Shown in pieces: positions 46,011 through 56,329 of a stretch of DNA of 64,000 nucleotides. The notes under the pieces are model-generated. The model was not told where the DNA came from. It saw only the letters and a program-made list of their open reading frames with translations, and searched no databases. Every line of letters starts with the position of its first letter. Position 1 is the first letter of the stretch. The stretch is from Rhodocollybia butyracea (taxonomy: Eukaryota; Basidiomycota; Agaricomycetes; Agaricales; Omphalotaceae): positions 62,001-126,000 of the forward strand of contig JADNRY010000035.1 of the NCBI GenBank assembly GCA_015501585.1, given 5' to 3'. The position numbers and the translations under genes were made by a program.

Positions 46011-46505
46011 TTCAGGCAAAGAGGAGGTAGGGAGTCAGTCTACCTAGTCAGTGTGTGGAGTAAGGCAGGGGAAGGGTAGTTCAAATAAAATCAACTCAGT
46101 GCACGGAGTCTGCTAGCCGCCTGAGTGGAAAGACGAAGCAAAATAAAAGTGGTCGGTAGTGCCCACTGCCATTGAGCAATGATGGTCTAACCTGGTCTAA
46201 CGTTGGCAGGAGCCATTTGAGGCAGTCTGGCGTATGAAGCTGGGAAGGTTGTATTCTCAGGTGGATAGCTTTTATTACTGGATGGGATGTACTTACTTAC
46301 TGAACGTTAAATAACGGATTTTGGCACAGGGAGGGACTATGTAATTTATGAAATGTCAGCCAGAGAATATCACCAATCGATATTACAAGCAGTGTGAGTC
46401 ATATGGGGAATTGGGAGGGGGATTTCCCCGGCCGCAGTCGTATCATCTTTCTGAAGGAGCCAAACCTAAAGGTTCGGCAATTACGAGGGCAATTTATTGC
46501 CGAGT

Positions 46506-47380
46506 TTCTGTTCTGAAAGATCGGTACCTTAATACCATTATAGTAATTACTTCCGCCATAATATATCCTGATTAGGAAAGAAATGCGCTGATTGCATTTT
46601 CATGATGGAGCTATATTCGACAAAGCAAAGCTCTCAGAAAACAATTCTATATGCTCGGAAAAGTGCATAGAATCTGAACAAACCACAGAAGCATCGGTAT
46701 GTTGCAGTAGCACTGAGGGGAGAACATCGTAGAAAGTGTAAGTGTGATTAGATTGGAAGATGGGTGGTCGAAGTACACAGGTGCATTCAAGGTGCATTAG
46801 AGTATAATCCCACTGGGGATGGAGAGCAAATCTACAGAGGTCACCAAGGAGGACAGCTTTACCTTTTCTACTAGGCTTTGGTTTTCAGTTCATGCTTGTG
46901 AGGGGAATAACCACAAAAATATAGCATGCAAAATCACATGCTCTGTGTTCTATCATCGCTGGGATATGATTGCACCGAGGGATCAACCTGCATAGTAGAT
47001 GTATTCTAAGGGGAGAACTTGATATATTTTGCTGGATCATATATGTAGAGAGTGTTTACGTGGTAGGGGTAGTGGTATCTGTACATAGATGCTGAGATTG
47101 TAAATGTGCTGCCAAAACCATACATGATGCGCTGATGAGTGTAGATGTCGTCAGTCTTCACCCAGATTGCAAAAAGTAGTTCTGACTAATGTTGAAAGCT
47201 GCTTCCGAGTCCACTATGCGATGATCAGACATTGGTTGTCTGGGATTGAGTGGGAAACATAGTAGGAAGCTACAATGTTATTTGATGTGTGAGATGCCGG
47301 GGTGACAAATCACAGCATCAACATCCAGCGGAGCGGGAAGCACGCTTCCACCTGAGTCATCACAACAGCAAGTGCACAAT
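46506..47380. other. Spacer between the foldback element and the retrotransposon
   Basis: About 875 bp of AT-rich sequence without a recognised gene. The right part may be the untranslated 5' end of the retrotransposon. I found no repeat here matching the retrotransposon's right flank. Confidence 0.5.
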
Positions 47381-47446
47381 AAAACAGACTTAGGTCTGAC
47401 TCTCTCTTCAGCTTCTTTATTCTACTGCTCCTTAATCTACGCTACA

Positions 47447-49013
47447 ATGACTGGTAATCATAACATACCACCAGCACACAATGGCCCTCCAGCCCACCTG
47501 AACAATTTTCCAATGCCAGGTGAAAATTTTTCATCACAACAGCAACAACTCGGTGGAATGCCTACTTCCTCGGCATCGCCTGCTGTGGCCTCCTCGACAT
47601 CTAGCACCACAGCAGCCCAACAATCTCCTTCACCCGCCAACCGCTCTTCAGGGTCTTCAGGGTCAGCGGCGCCCCTGCCAGGAACTGCAGGAGTCAATAG
47701 TGCTTTGGTCCTGGGTGCGGGCTCTAATAGTTCCTCGGCAGGTGGTACTGCTCTGGGAGGTAGCGGTACTGATCCTCAAGCTTCCTTGGGCGCGGCAGGT
47801 GGGGGTGCAGGCTCTCCTCTCTCAGGCGCCAGAAACGGTAGCTCCCAGGCCCAATCAAATCCTTTTATGGTCTCCCAAGGCCTTACCTTTGCTACGCGAG
47901 AGGATATGGAGGCCCATATTGCGGCTTGCATTGAGGCAGGCATTCGGGGTGCTTCTTCTGCCTTGCCAGTCTTGGCGTCCAAGAGTGATAGAGTGGTTGC
48001 GCCGGCTATTGAAGATGGCTACATTGGTGACCGATTTGATACAGGTTCGCCTCATTTTCCTTTCCTCAATTTCCTGTCCAGTCCTCCAGTTTCAGTCCTG
48101 TATGGTGAATTCCCTGATTCGCTGAAGGGAGCGTCCAGGCTCTCTGACGGAGCAGCCTGGCTCCTATCCCGTTGGGCAAGGGACACCCTGGTCCCTCGCC
48201 GTGTGTGGAACATCCTGGTTCCTGCAGTCCTATCATAACTTTGAGCCGCTTGCTCACCTTGCCTTCTGTTCAGGCATCCCGGAGAAGGTCAGGAAACTCG
48301 TCATGAAATACAAATATGTTCCCCTTCCCCTCCTCCTCTCAGCAAACCGTCACCAGTCCAAGCAGTCATTGGTGGCGTTTTCGTTTGACGCTGTGACTGG
48401 TGCCCTGACCTCCAGTGAGGCTCCAGCAGACAGGACAGGGGAATTTGCTATCCTCCACACGACTGGCAGGGGTGCCTTGAGCTGCTCGTCAAGGCCGTCA
48501 GTGACATTCAGGGACCGGCAGTTGGTGCCAAGTGGGAGGCTCATGCCAGGAACTGTGTCAACATTGGTCAAAGCGTCGACTGGAGACTCGCGATGCACTA
48601 CGATGCAGACTTGCACCTTGCAGTCGCTGTGGACAGCCGAATTGACATCAGTGTGTATGACCAGGCTCGTCTGGACCTGGTGCGCACCAGGGTTTCGGTG
48701 GCAGAATCAGTACTAGCGAAGCCGTCCCCCTCCATGGTGGGGCCCACTCAAGGATCTACTGGTCGAGGAAAATCAGCCTCCAGGTCGCCCAGCCAGCTGC
48801 TCCGCTGAGAAGACAATCACAGGGCGCGCATGCGCACGTCTCGCCAACAACCCTTGGTACTCAAACAGCCTCATTAGTGGCACAGGTCAGAACTACTGCT
48901 TTAACTATGCCTGCTCCTCCTCCTGTTCCCGAGGTTCTGAGTGTCCCAACGTCCATGAATGCTCCTTGTGCAGCGCCGAGGGTCATGGTGCGGCAGCCTG
49001 CCCCCATCTCAAA
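47447..49013 (+). pseudogene. gag-like region with Ser/Gly-rich head and zinc finger (broken)
   Basis: Translation can start at the ATG 47447 (MTGNHNIPPAHNGPPAHL). A low-complexity Ser/Ala/Gly stretch is followed by a helical region: REDMEAHIAACIEAGIRGAS, GDRFDTGSPHFPFL and SRLSDGAAWLLSRWARDT. The frame then breaks near 48,230; it resumes as SYHNFEPLAHLAFCSGIPEK, breaks again near 48,465, and resumes as WQGCLELLVKAV. At 48,891-49,013 a Cys/His cluster reads NYCFNYACSSSCSRGSECP, NVHECSLC and GHGAAACPH. It is like the zinc fingers closing gag of fungal DIRS-like elements. Frames used are 2, 0, 2 and 0. Confidence 0.7.
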
Positions 49014-49019
49014 TGATCC

Positions 49020-51100
49020 AGCTTGCGTCCCGGCTGAGGATCCGCGTCAGGTGGTTACACCTCTGGACGCGGTGAAGCTCTGCCAGGTCCTAGACTCGTT
49101 TGGCATACTGAGGGACTGGCAGCATGTGGTGGATGGGGTTGTTCAAGGTTTTGATGTTGGCATGAGAGGCCCCCTCTCACGCACCTATTTATTTCGAGAA
49201 CCATCGTTCTTCGCTTCTCGATCCATTGTTCATTTCTTCTTACATTGCTCAGGAGGAGGCAGCTGGCCGCTACTCCAGAGCTTACTCGCCAGCAGAGCTG
49301 GAGTCTATCATTGGTCCTTTTCGTACCTCTCCTTTTGGCCTTGTTCCCAAGCCAGGCACAGATTCCTTCCGCCTGGTGCAGGATATGTCTTACCCTCGGG
49401 ATTCTGTTATTCCTTCAGTGAACAGTGGAATAGATGCAACTGAGTTCCCTACAGAGTGGGGCACCTTTGCCGACACTGCGGCTCTCATCCTATCCCTGCC
49501 CAATGGTTGCGAGGCTGCAACATTCAATATAAAAGCGGTGTACCAGATTACACCAGTTCATCCTCTCCAGCAGAACTCGCTTTGCCTGTTGTGGGAAGGG
49601 AAGGTCAGGGTCGATGGCGCTGTTTGCTTTGGGATAGCTTCCAGTGCAGGCGTCTTTGGTTCCTTGGCCGACATGCTGCTGGCTATATACAAAAAGTGGG
49701 GCATTCGTGGCCTTTTGAAGTGGTCGATGACTTCTTCGCCATCTGTTTTCCAGGACAGTCTTGGACGGAGGAGGAGTTCATGGCCCTGACTGCAGCCTTT
49801 GGCGTTCCATGGAGTGTGGAGAAGACTCGAAAGTTTTCCACATCTCAGCAGTATATTGGTTTCATCTGGGATTTGGCTCAGAAGGTGGTCTTGTTGCCTG
49901 AGAAGAAACTGGCGGCCATGAAGGAGCTGGTGCGGGCATGACAGGTTCCGGTGGTGACATTTACAGCCCGTTCAGCTCTGTCCCTGCAGGGAAAGCTTAT
50001 CCACATCTCCTGTATCTATCCGCTAATCAGACCATTCATTCGCTCTTCCGGTGGGCATCCTGTATTACCTTCCTGCTCTGCATGTTATTGACTTCCTCAT
50101 AGGCCGTTTTGCCCAAGACTTCTGTTCACACTGTGCTCACTTGACGGTGCCGCATGCACTATCCCGGGATCTCTCGTGGATCCAGTGGTTACTCGAAATC
50201 CTTCCCAACGAAATTCCTTTAGTCTCTCCAGTGCCGGTAGATCTCGGTTGGTGGGGGGATGCCAGCTTGTCCTATGGTGTTGCAATTGTGGTAGGAACCC
50301 ACTGGGCGGCTTGGCGCTGGGCCCCAGGTTTTCGGGTAGGCCCAAAGCTGCAATTCAATACATCAGGAAAAGCTGTTTTTGCCTAGGTGACCCCAGAGTG
50401 GCCTAAAGCGAACTAGGTGACCTATGAATCCTATGGCATCCTAGGAATTTGGGCTCGTCCCTTGCCAGTCAAGGCTCTTGAGGATTCCCTAGGCAGGCCT
50501 AGGTTTGCCCAGGCTTGCCCAGGTGCTCCTGGGGAACACCTGGGAAACACCTGGGCAAACCTGGGCAAACCTAGGCTTGCCCTGGGTTTGCCTAGGATAC
50601 CCTAGGGAATCCTCAAGAGCCTTGACTGGCAAGGGATGAGCCCAAATTCCTAGGATGCCATAGGATTCATAGGTCACCTAGGTTGCTTTAGCCCACTCTG
50701 GGGTCACCTAGGCAAAAACGGCTTTTCCTGATGTATCGGTTGGGCAGAAGTTGTTGCAGTGGAATTGGCCTTGCGAGGCATCCTCTTTCTGGGGCTGCAC
50801 CGTGCTTACCCCAAGTGGTCAACATTTTGCCTGCACTCTGACAACACCGGGGTTGTTGGGAGTATGAAGAAGGGGCGCTCTCGGAGCGAAGAAGGCAACC
50901 ACGTCCTCAAGCACATCTACTCCATTCTAGCCCACGACGAGCTTTTACTTGCCCCAGAATACGTCGCATCAGGGGAAAACATTTCAGATGCCCTGTCCCG
51001 GGGGGATATCAGCGGTTTTCACCAGAGATTCCCAGGGGTCTCATCTCGCATGGTTTTTGATCTGCCGTCACATCTCCAGCTGAAGTTGGTGCCAGTATAG
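49020..51100 (+). pseudogene. Reverse transcriptase and RNase H region (broken, MITE-interrupted)
   Basis: The lead PLDAVKLCQVLDSFGILRDW sits in one frame. A shift near 49,200 leads to FRTSPFGLVPKPGTDSFRLV, then QDMSYPRDSVIPSVNSGID, FNIKAVYQITPVHP and GAVCFGIASSAGVFG, all reverse transcriptase motifs. The catalytic DD box (VDDFFAICFPG, near 49,723) lies just across a one-base deletion. Further stops follow at 49,939. RNase H then shows LGWWGDAS near 50,243, WAEVVAVELAL after the MITE, LHSDNTGVVGSM and NISDALSRG, giving the four acidic positions. Removing the MITE with one TA rejoins the RNase H frame exactly. The region ends at TAG 51,098. Confidence 0.78.
50361..50733. mobile_element. 373-bp palindromic MITE in the RNase H region, TA target duplication
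   Basis: The two halves are inverted copies: the first 145 bp of each arm differ at about six positions by eye. The termini are CATCAGGAAAAGC and its complement. TA flanks both sides (50359-50360 and 50734-50735), the duplication made by Tc1/mariner-like transposases. Because it is a palindrome, both strands read the same frame, MTYESYGILGIWA, which is a by-product and not a gene. The centre holds repeats of TTTGCCCAGG. It is non-autonomous, and it landed in an already transposed or decaying retroelement. Confidence 0.9.
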
Positions 51101-52294
51101 TGGTTTTCCCCGTGGCCCATGCGACACGCATCATGCCTGCGGTCGACGTCTCCGCAGCACGTGCGGTGGAGGTTATTAGCCAGCTTGCCCCTCGCCACTT
51201 CGGCCTAACTGCCCAGCAGTGGAGCAGATGTTTAAGTGGCAGGGCATCCACACCTTGCCTTCGCCGGTACTGGACATGCCACTACTGCATCACCTACTGG
51301 ATTTGGCATTGCGGAGCTCACTGAACGACACAAGTGGTGTCGGCTCCGCTCTTCAGAAGCTGCACATATTCTATGATATCTTCTCTGTCCCAGAATCGGA
51401 TTGGCTGCCGGCCTCACCTTCATTGTTGCACTCATTTGCCTTGTGGGCAGCCGCTGACCCCGGCCCGCTTGACCCAGGTTTCCCATCTCATGTGCCTTGG
51501 GAGACGGTGGCAACAGACACAGTGGGGAAATATTTGTCTGGGATTCGGGCATGGCACATAGCCCAGGGTTGGCCTCCCCCACTGTCAGAGACGGATGCAG
51601 AGTGGATAAGGTTTTCTCTGCGTGGTCTGGCAAAACTGCAAGGCTCCCGTCGCTCTAGGCCCCCTAGGCCGCCAATCACCATCATGATGATGAGAGCTCT
51701 GCATCTTTCCTTGGACCTTACAAACTCCTTTGATGCCTGTGTCTGGGCTGCCTGCTGTTGCGCCTTTTGGGGTCTTATGTGATTTGGTGAGGTCACTGTG
51801 CGCTCTAGGTCCGCGTTCTCACCCGCTAATCATTTAACTTGGTCGAACGCACACACGTTAACAGATTCCTTGGGCAAGCCATATATCAGGTTGGATCTAC
51901 CTCACGCAAAGACAGCGGATCCAGGCAAGGGCCAGTCAGTATACATTTCCACAGGTGGCGATACCTGTGCCAAGGTGGCCTTGGATAACCTCGCTCAGGT
52001 TTGCCCAGCTAGCCCCAGCAGCCCTTTGTTTCTTGGAGGGATGGCAAAGGAGATGTGCGCTCCCTTACAAGGGATGTGGCTCTGACAAGAATCAACAGCA
52101 TTCTTGGCTCTCTAGGGTGGGGGAACTCCTTTGGTCACTCATTCAGGATTGGAGGTGCGTCATACCTGCTGGGTCAGGGCGTGGCTCCAGAGGTTGTCCG
52201 CATTGCAGGCCGTTGGCGTTCCCTGGCATATGAGCTCTATGTGCGTTCCTTTGAGAACATCATGTCACATCACCTATCAGGCGTAGCACGTTAG
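51101..52294 (+). pseudogene. Tyrosine recombinase of the DIRS/Ngaro-like element (broken)
   Basis: An N-terminal SAM-like part (SGIRAWHIAQGWPPPLSETD) precedes the catalytic domain. The helix CACCCAFWGLM is followed by TGA at 51780-51782 and then FGEVTVRSRSAF. The first catalytic Arg is expected at that stop. After a frameshift near 52,055 come GHSFRIGGASYLL (the HxxR pair), EVVRIAGRWRSLAYELYVRS (with GRW and the nucleophile Tyr) and the end SHHLSGVAR at 52294. The full R-H-R-Y set is recognisable except for the first Arg. The lead VAHATRIMPAVDVSAARAVE at 51,115 may belong to the same original frame. Confidence 0.8.
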
Positions 52295-52846
52295 TAGCCA
52301 CTTGTGTTGGGTTGGGCGTCGCGTCGCATTGGATTAGCTTGCGGTTTGGCCACAAGTGGCCCTTGGCTGGGTGTGCATCCAAATCACTCTGCGGTCCGCC
52401 TTAGCGCCCTAGCCCAACTCACAGGCTACTACACTCTGACACTGCTGCTAGACGACGCTGGACACTGTTTCATGGTGGCTTTAACCTCCACATTTGAAGA
52501 GCACGGATATGATCATATGATTGATTGGCTGCATCCATTGGACAAAGGCCGAAAGGGAATTATTTCCAGAATAAATAATTATCATATCAATTCGACTCTG
52601 AAACTTTATATTACTGTAAATCATGTACTATACAGCTCCACCTTCCCTTCTGCCCGAGTAACCGCCACACAATAGCACTGGCCCACTGCTAGTGAACGGA
52701 AGAGGGTTAAAAAGTATCATCAGCCTCATTTGACATGTTTAATTCATAGAGCTCTACATATTCTATAAGCCTATTCTGGCATATTCAGGTTTGGTCTTGC
52801 CAGGATGGATATGAATGTTTATCGAAAAATTCGGAGGATATTGTAG
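52295..52846. other. Right tail of the retrotransposon and flank
   Basis: After the recombinase stop there is an open frame of about 120 codons (52304-52675) without a recognised domain. It probably belongs to the element's 3' region. No terminal repeat was found. Confidence 0.45.
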
Positions 52847-52920
52847 TCCTTCTTAGCTGAGTTGGTAGAGCGCAGAAGCTAACTGATGACGAGGTCAGTC
52901 GTTCAAGTCGGCTAGAAGGA
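52847..52920 (+). tRNA. tRNA-like sequence with degenerate anticodon arm (likely relic)
   Basis: The 74-nt stretch has a perfect 7-bp acceptor stem (TCCTTCT with AGAAGGA), an A-box TAGCTGAGTTGG and a B-box GTTCAAGTC. The T stem is 5 bp (AGTCG with CGGCT). The D stem pairs at three of four positions. The anticodon arm does not fold into a normal 5-bp stem in any register I tried, so no anticodon is assigned. It is either a decayed tRNA gene or the head of a tRNA-derived SINE. It lies just downstream of the retrotransposon. Confidence 0.35.
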
Positions 52921-53302
52921 ACCTGCTGGTTTACCCGTAGTTGTTTTTCCTTTCTCGTTGAAAGTAACTGTTCACAATTAAAACATGGACTGCCATGAAC
53001 ATCATAACGACCGGTACAACATAAGCAGAGAAAATGGCAGATTGGGAGGGTCTAAGGATACACAGAAGAGTTTGCACTGGATTGTTGTAACTGAAACGAA
53101 AACAAACAGTCGACATACATACTAATAAAATGTCGTGTCATCAAAGCCAATGTGATAGTCATGAAGTTTTGAGTGAGTAGATGGAGGTAGAGGAGGTAGA
53201 TAGGAGGTATCGCAATGATTGGTCATCAAAAAATGAAGCAAGCAATCGAGGTCATAATTGGACAAAGTCTTCATCAATGGGGCATTATATCGTGATTAAA
53301 GG
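52921..53302. other. Intergenic region, no gene seen
   Basis: About 380 bp that should hold the 3' UTR of the Ser/Thr-rich membrane protein gene on the minus strand. No other structure was recognised. Confidence 0.5.
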
Positions 53303-56191
53303 TTATGAAGGTGACCAGGCATCATCTAAACCACCAGCCCAAGGAACTGCAGAAAGGGGAATTCTTGGACTGCGAGGTGATGTTTGACTTCTATCTCCAG
53401 AAGAATCACCAACGGTGGGAGCTTCGGGAATGGATGTCGGTATTGTCACACTGATATCTTTGTCTGCATCTTCTGCTATGAAAGGGCTACCAGGATAGGA
53501 AGGTTGAAGGCTATGTCCAGAAGTTGAACCGACATGGCCAAAGGCAGAAAGAGCAGGAGACAGTGAAGGTTGGAACCTGTGCTTCCGACGTTCATCGGAT
53601 GAGATGCTACCAGAGTGAGCTAGCGATCCACTCGCGTCAGTACTAGAAAAAATGGAACGGGCTCCAGTAGAACGAGCAGAAGGACGGGAAGATGCCGATC
53701 CAGAGGAACCCGACTGTTCACGTCGTGAAGCCGATGCCGATCCAGTGGAACGCGGACTGAGATGTGAGCGCATTGAGTGGAGAGATCCCTGCTCAGAGTT
53801 ATATGTCGGAGCATTGACAAACTGGGGCTGGTAACGAGTTAGTTTTATGTGTGAATGCTAAATATCAAAATAAGCATACCAAACCAAAAGTTGTCCGACG
53901 AGGACCACTTGGACCACCTGCTAGGGATCTCCAACTATCACCAGGGCTAGGGGGCTCCTCTTCTAGCACATCAATACCGATCCCAGAGTCCCCTGAAGAA
54001 GGAAGAAGCACAGTAGCAGCAAATGAACCTGGGCTGGGTGTGGTTCCGTTTGTTTCATTCCACACACCGGGCGTCGAGAAACTAGTAAGACCGGGAGGAT
54101 AAGGAAATTCTGCTTTCCCATCGCTACCTTGGCTGCTCGTTGTTCCTTCACGTAAAGATTTAGACGAGACGAATGGAGATATGCCTCGAGGGGCTGGCAT
54201 ATCTAGGACGTCTGCTGCAGTTGGACTAGCGGTACTAGTCGATGTAGATTGGGTTCCAGTTCGACCTTGTTGAGAACGCCCTTGCGCTGCGATTGTACCG
54301 GAAGCCGTTTCTGCACCCAGTGGGGGCCAATATCCAAGTTCCGCTGAGCTAGAATTGGCCAATGCGCGAGGAGGAGGTAATATTTGCGGCGTGCCCGGTA
54401 GAGACGAGTGTGCATCATGATAAATTGTCGACGTTCGGCTATTCGCACTGACACCAGAAACAGGCCGGTCTCCCCCGTAGCCAACACCAAGTCCCAACTG
54501 ACCACGGAAACGGGGACTTGGGGCTTCAGACATGTCGAGAGGTGACCCTAATCCGCTACCAAGTAGAGCTCGACCAGCTTCAACATCATTATCGGTCAGG
54601 CCTGTGGTGTGAATTGGAGCTATGGCTTGGGAGTTTCGCCGGGACGATGAGCTGCCAGTGATATTTTGGAACCAACTTGATCGGCCCAAAGCGGCTAACC
54701 CAGCAAGACCCAAACCTCTCCAAGCCCCACTCTCTCTTCTGCGACTGGATTCAGCACCTGGAGAAAGAGGAACGGGTCTGGGACCGAGGTCTTCTGCTCG
54801 AACGCGTCGCGCTGTAAGTAATGTCACCTCTCCAGCATCACTGGCTTGTGATATCAGCGATGGCTTAGGAGACAAGCCAGTGTGAGTGTGAGCCTGACTA
54901 CGAGGGGCATCAACAAGTCGAGGAGGAGTGGTGAGTGGTACGAGTTCGCCTTGTTCGCCTACAGTCGATAAGCGGGGACGAGGCACATCATCGAATTGAC
55001 GAAGTTCTTCCGGGGATAGGATGTTTCCACGTCTTTCATCGAACTGGGGAACAAACACTCCCAGGCTAGGGTTTTGGAGCAGCGTGCCATAACCTGACGA
55101 AGCGGAATTTGACGAAGTTTTACCGGATGAGGAGACACTATTATCAACGGAAGTAGGCTGTCGCATAGTAGTGCTAGGACCCGCTGTCTGCTGCATTTCC
55201 GATTGACGCTGAAGGAATGGATCGGCTTCTTCGCCACTAACACGAGGAGAACCTTCCCCTGGAGAGACTCCGCCAGGAGGTACAATGTAGTATTCATCTT
55301 CGTCCGCCGGTGCCACCGTCATGAACCGAGTATTTCCATTGGCACGACGACGGTTTCGCCGTGCGTTCCACCACAGATACAGGAACAACGCAAGCACAAA
55401 CAGAAATATAAATCCAAGGATGCTAGCAATGATAACAGCAATGAGTTGACCTCTCTCTAGACCCTTTTGGCTTTGAGTGACAGGGCCCGTAGCAGAGGGT
55501 GTTGCAGATGATGCAGACTGTGAAGACAATGATAATGACGTTGATGCCGATGTAAAAGAGGTAAGAGAAGTGGAGGTGAGAGAAGAAGAGGAAGAAGGTG
55601 TCGCGGATATACTTGAGGTGGTAGGTGTCGCGGTTGTTGATGTCGAAACAGGCGAAGTCGAGCCGCCAAACGTGAATAATGACCCAAGTGGAATCTGTGA
55701 GTTTATTAGCCGGGATAACAAAGACTTCATAGCCTGGACTATTCGAAAAGAGACTCAACGGATGGGCCGAAATATGTTAGAGGTTCAAAGACTAAACTGG
55801 TTTCTGTCTGACCGCCAACAACGAGGGTCGTAGCAGAGAGCCACGGAGGCAATTGCTGAGTGGGAGCGGTCATGAACGGATGAAAATGAGTGTGGGCTGA
55901 CAGAAACTGTGAATTTTGTTAGCTTGTAGAACAACAGCTTAGAAAATACTTGCAGTTGGTCGAATATATAAAGCAGCCGAGCAAGGAGAAGAGGGAACGC
56001 GGGAGAGCAGGAAAGAGTATTACCAAACAAGGCAAGTTGATATTTAGGCGGGCGCCTAACACAAACTTACGTTTAGCCGGTTTAGCGCCACGATGAATAG
56101 AATCCTCTTTCTTACACCATCCTGAATCCAAATTGATATTTTCCAGGCAAATACTGGTAATTAGTAAGATACACTGCCAGTATCCTCTCAT
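53303..56191 (-). CDS. Type I membrane protein with Ser/Thr-rich ectodomain and long disordered cytosolic tail
   Basis: The ATG at 56191 starts a signal-peptide-like exon (MRGYWQCILLITSICLENIN). It splices to HTHFHPFMTAPTQQL and LSATTLVVGGQTETSLVF, then IPLGSLFTFGG. A Ser/Thr-rich stalk of about 70 residues follows. The single TM helix is LIAVIIASILGFIFLFVLAL, with a basic stop-transfer NARRNRRR. The cytosolic tail of about 650 residues is Ser/Pro/Gly-rich and split by a last intron near 53,830-53,874; it ends AGGLDDAWSPS. The layout resembles fungal wall-stress sensors (Wsc/Mid2-like), but no cysteine-rich WSC domain is seen, so a sensor role is only a possibility. No named family is recognised. 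Confidence 0.75.
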
Positions 56192-56329
56192 CTATCTGTC
56201 ATCTTGAGTGGTCAGGTAAATTCACCGCAGAATTGACCCGGAAGGAGGCAAGGAGAACGGCCTATTGCCAAATTTATACAAGATATGCTACAGTGATAAC
56301 AATATATCGAAATGCAGTACATTCAAAGA

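Larger units (their letters stand above)
44724..46505. mobile_element. Non-autonomous foldback-type element with inverted arms and internal arrays
   Basis: Segments at the two ends are inverted and in mirrored order. ACTCGGCAAT at 44724 pairs with 46496-46505. GCCGAACCTTT near 44766 pairs with 46467-46479. A GC-rich block (CTGCGGCCGGGGGATCCCCC at 44,862-44,881) pairs with 46,419-46,438, allowing small differences. Between the arms lie two tandem arrays. Left-half repeats carry CACTGAC, and right-half repeats carry the reverse complement GTCAGTG. This layout resembles subterminal repeats of DNA transposons such as hAT, CACTA or KDZ elements. No transposase frame is present, so the copy would be non-autonomous. 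The exact ends and target duplication were not found. Confidence 0.6.
47381..52680 (+). mobile_element. Decayed DIRS/Ngaro-type tyrosine-recombinase retrotransposon
   Basis: The order is gag with zinc finger, reverse transcriptase, RNase H, then tyrosine recombinase, all on the plus strand. That is the arrangement of DIRS/Ngaro elements, which integrate through a tyrosine recombinase instead of a DDE integrase. No methyltransferase domain is visible, which favours the Ngaro-like branch. The copy is dead: at least four frameshifts, several stops, a MITE insertion and a stop at a catalytic residue. Outer borders are estimates. I searched by eye for split direct or inverted terminal repeats at 47.1-47.45 and 52.3-52.75 kb and found none, so the ends may be lost. 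Confidence 0.82.

Noticed and set aside
45000..46100. CRISPR-like array, because of regularly spaced repeats
   Set aside because: The units vary in sequence, there are no constant short repeats with unique spacers, and the genome is eukaryotic. These are transposon-internal tandem repeats.
50417..50677. Two open frames on opposite strands both starting MTYESYGILGIWA
   Set aside because: They are the same sequence read from the two arms of the palindromic MITE, so they are not genes.
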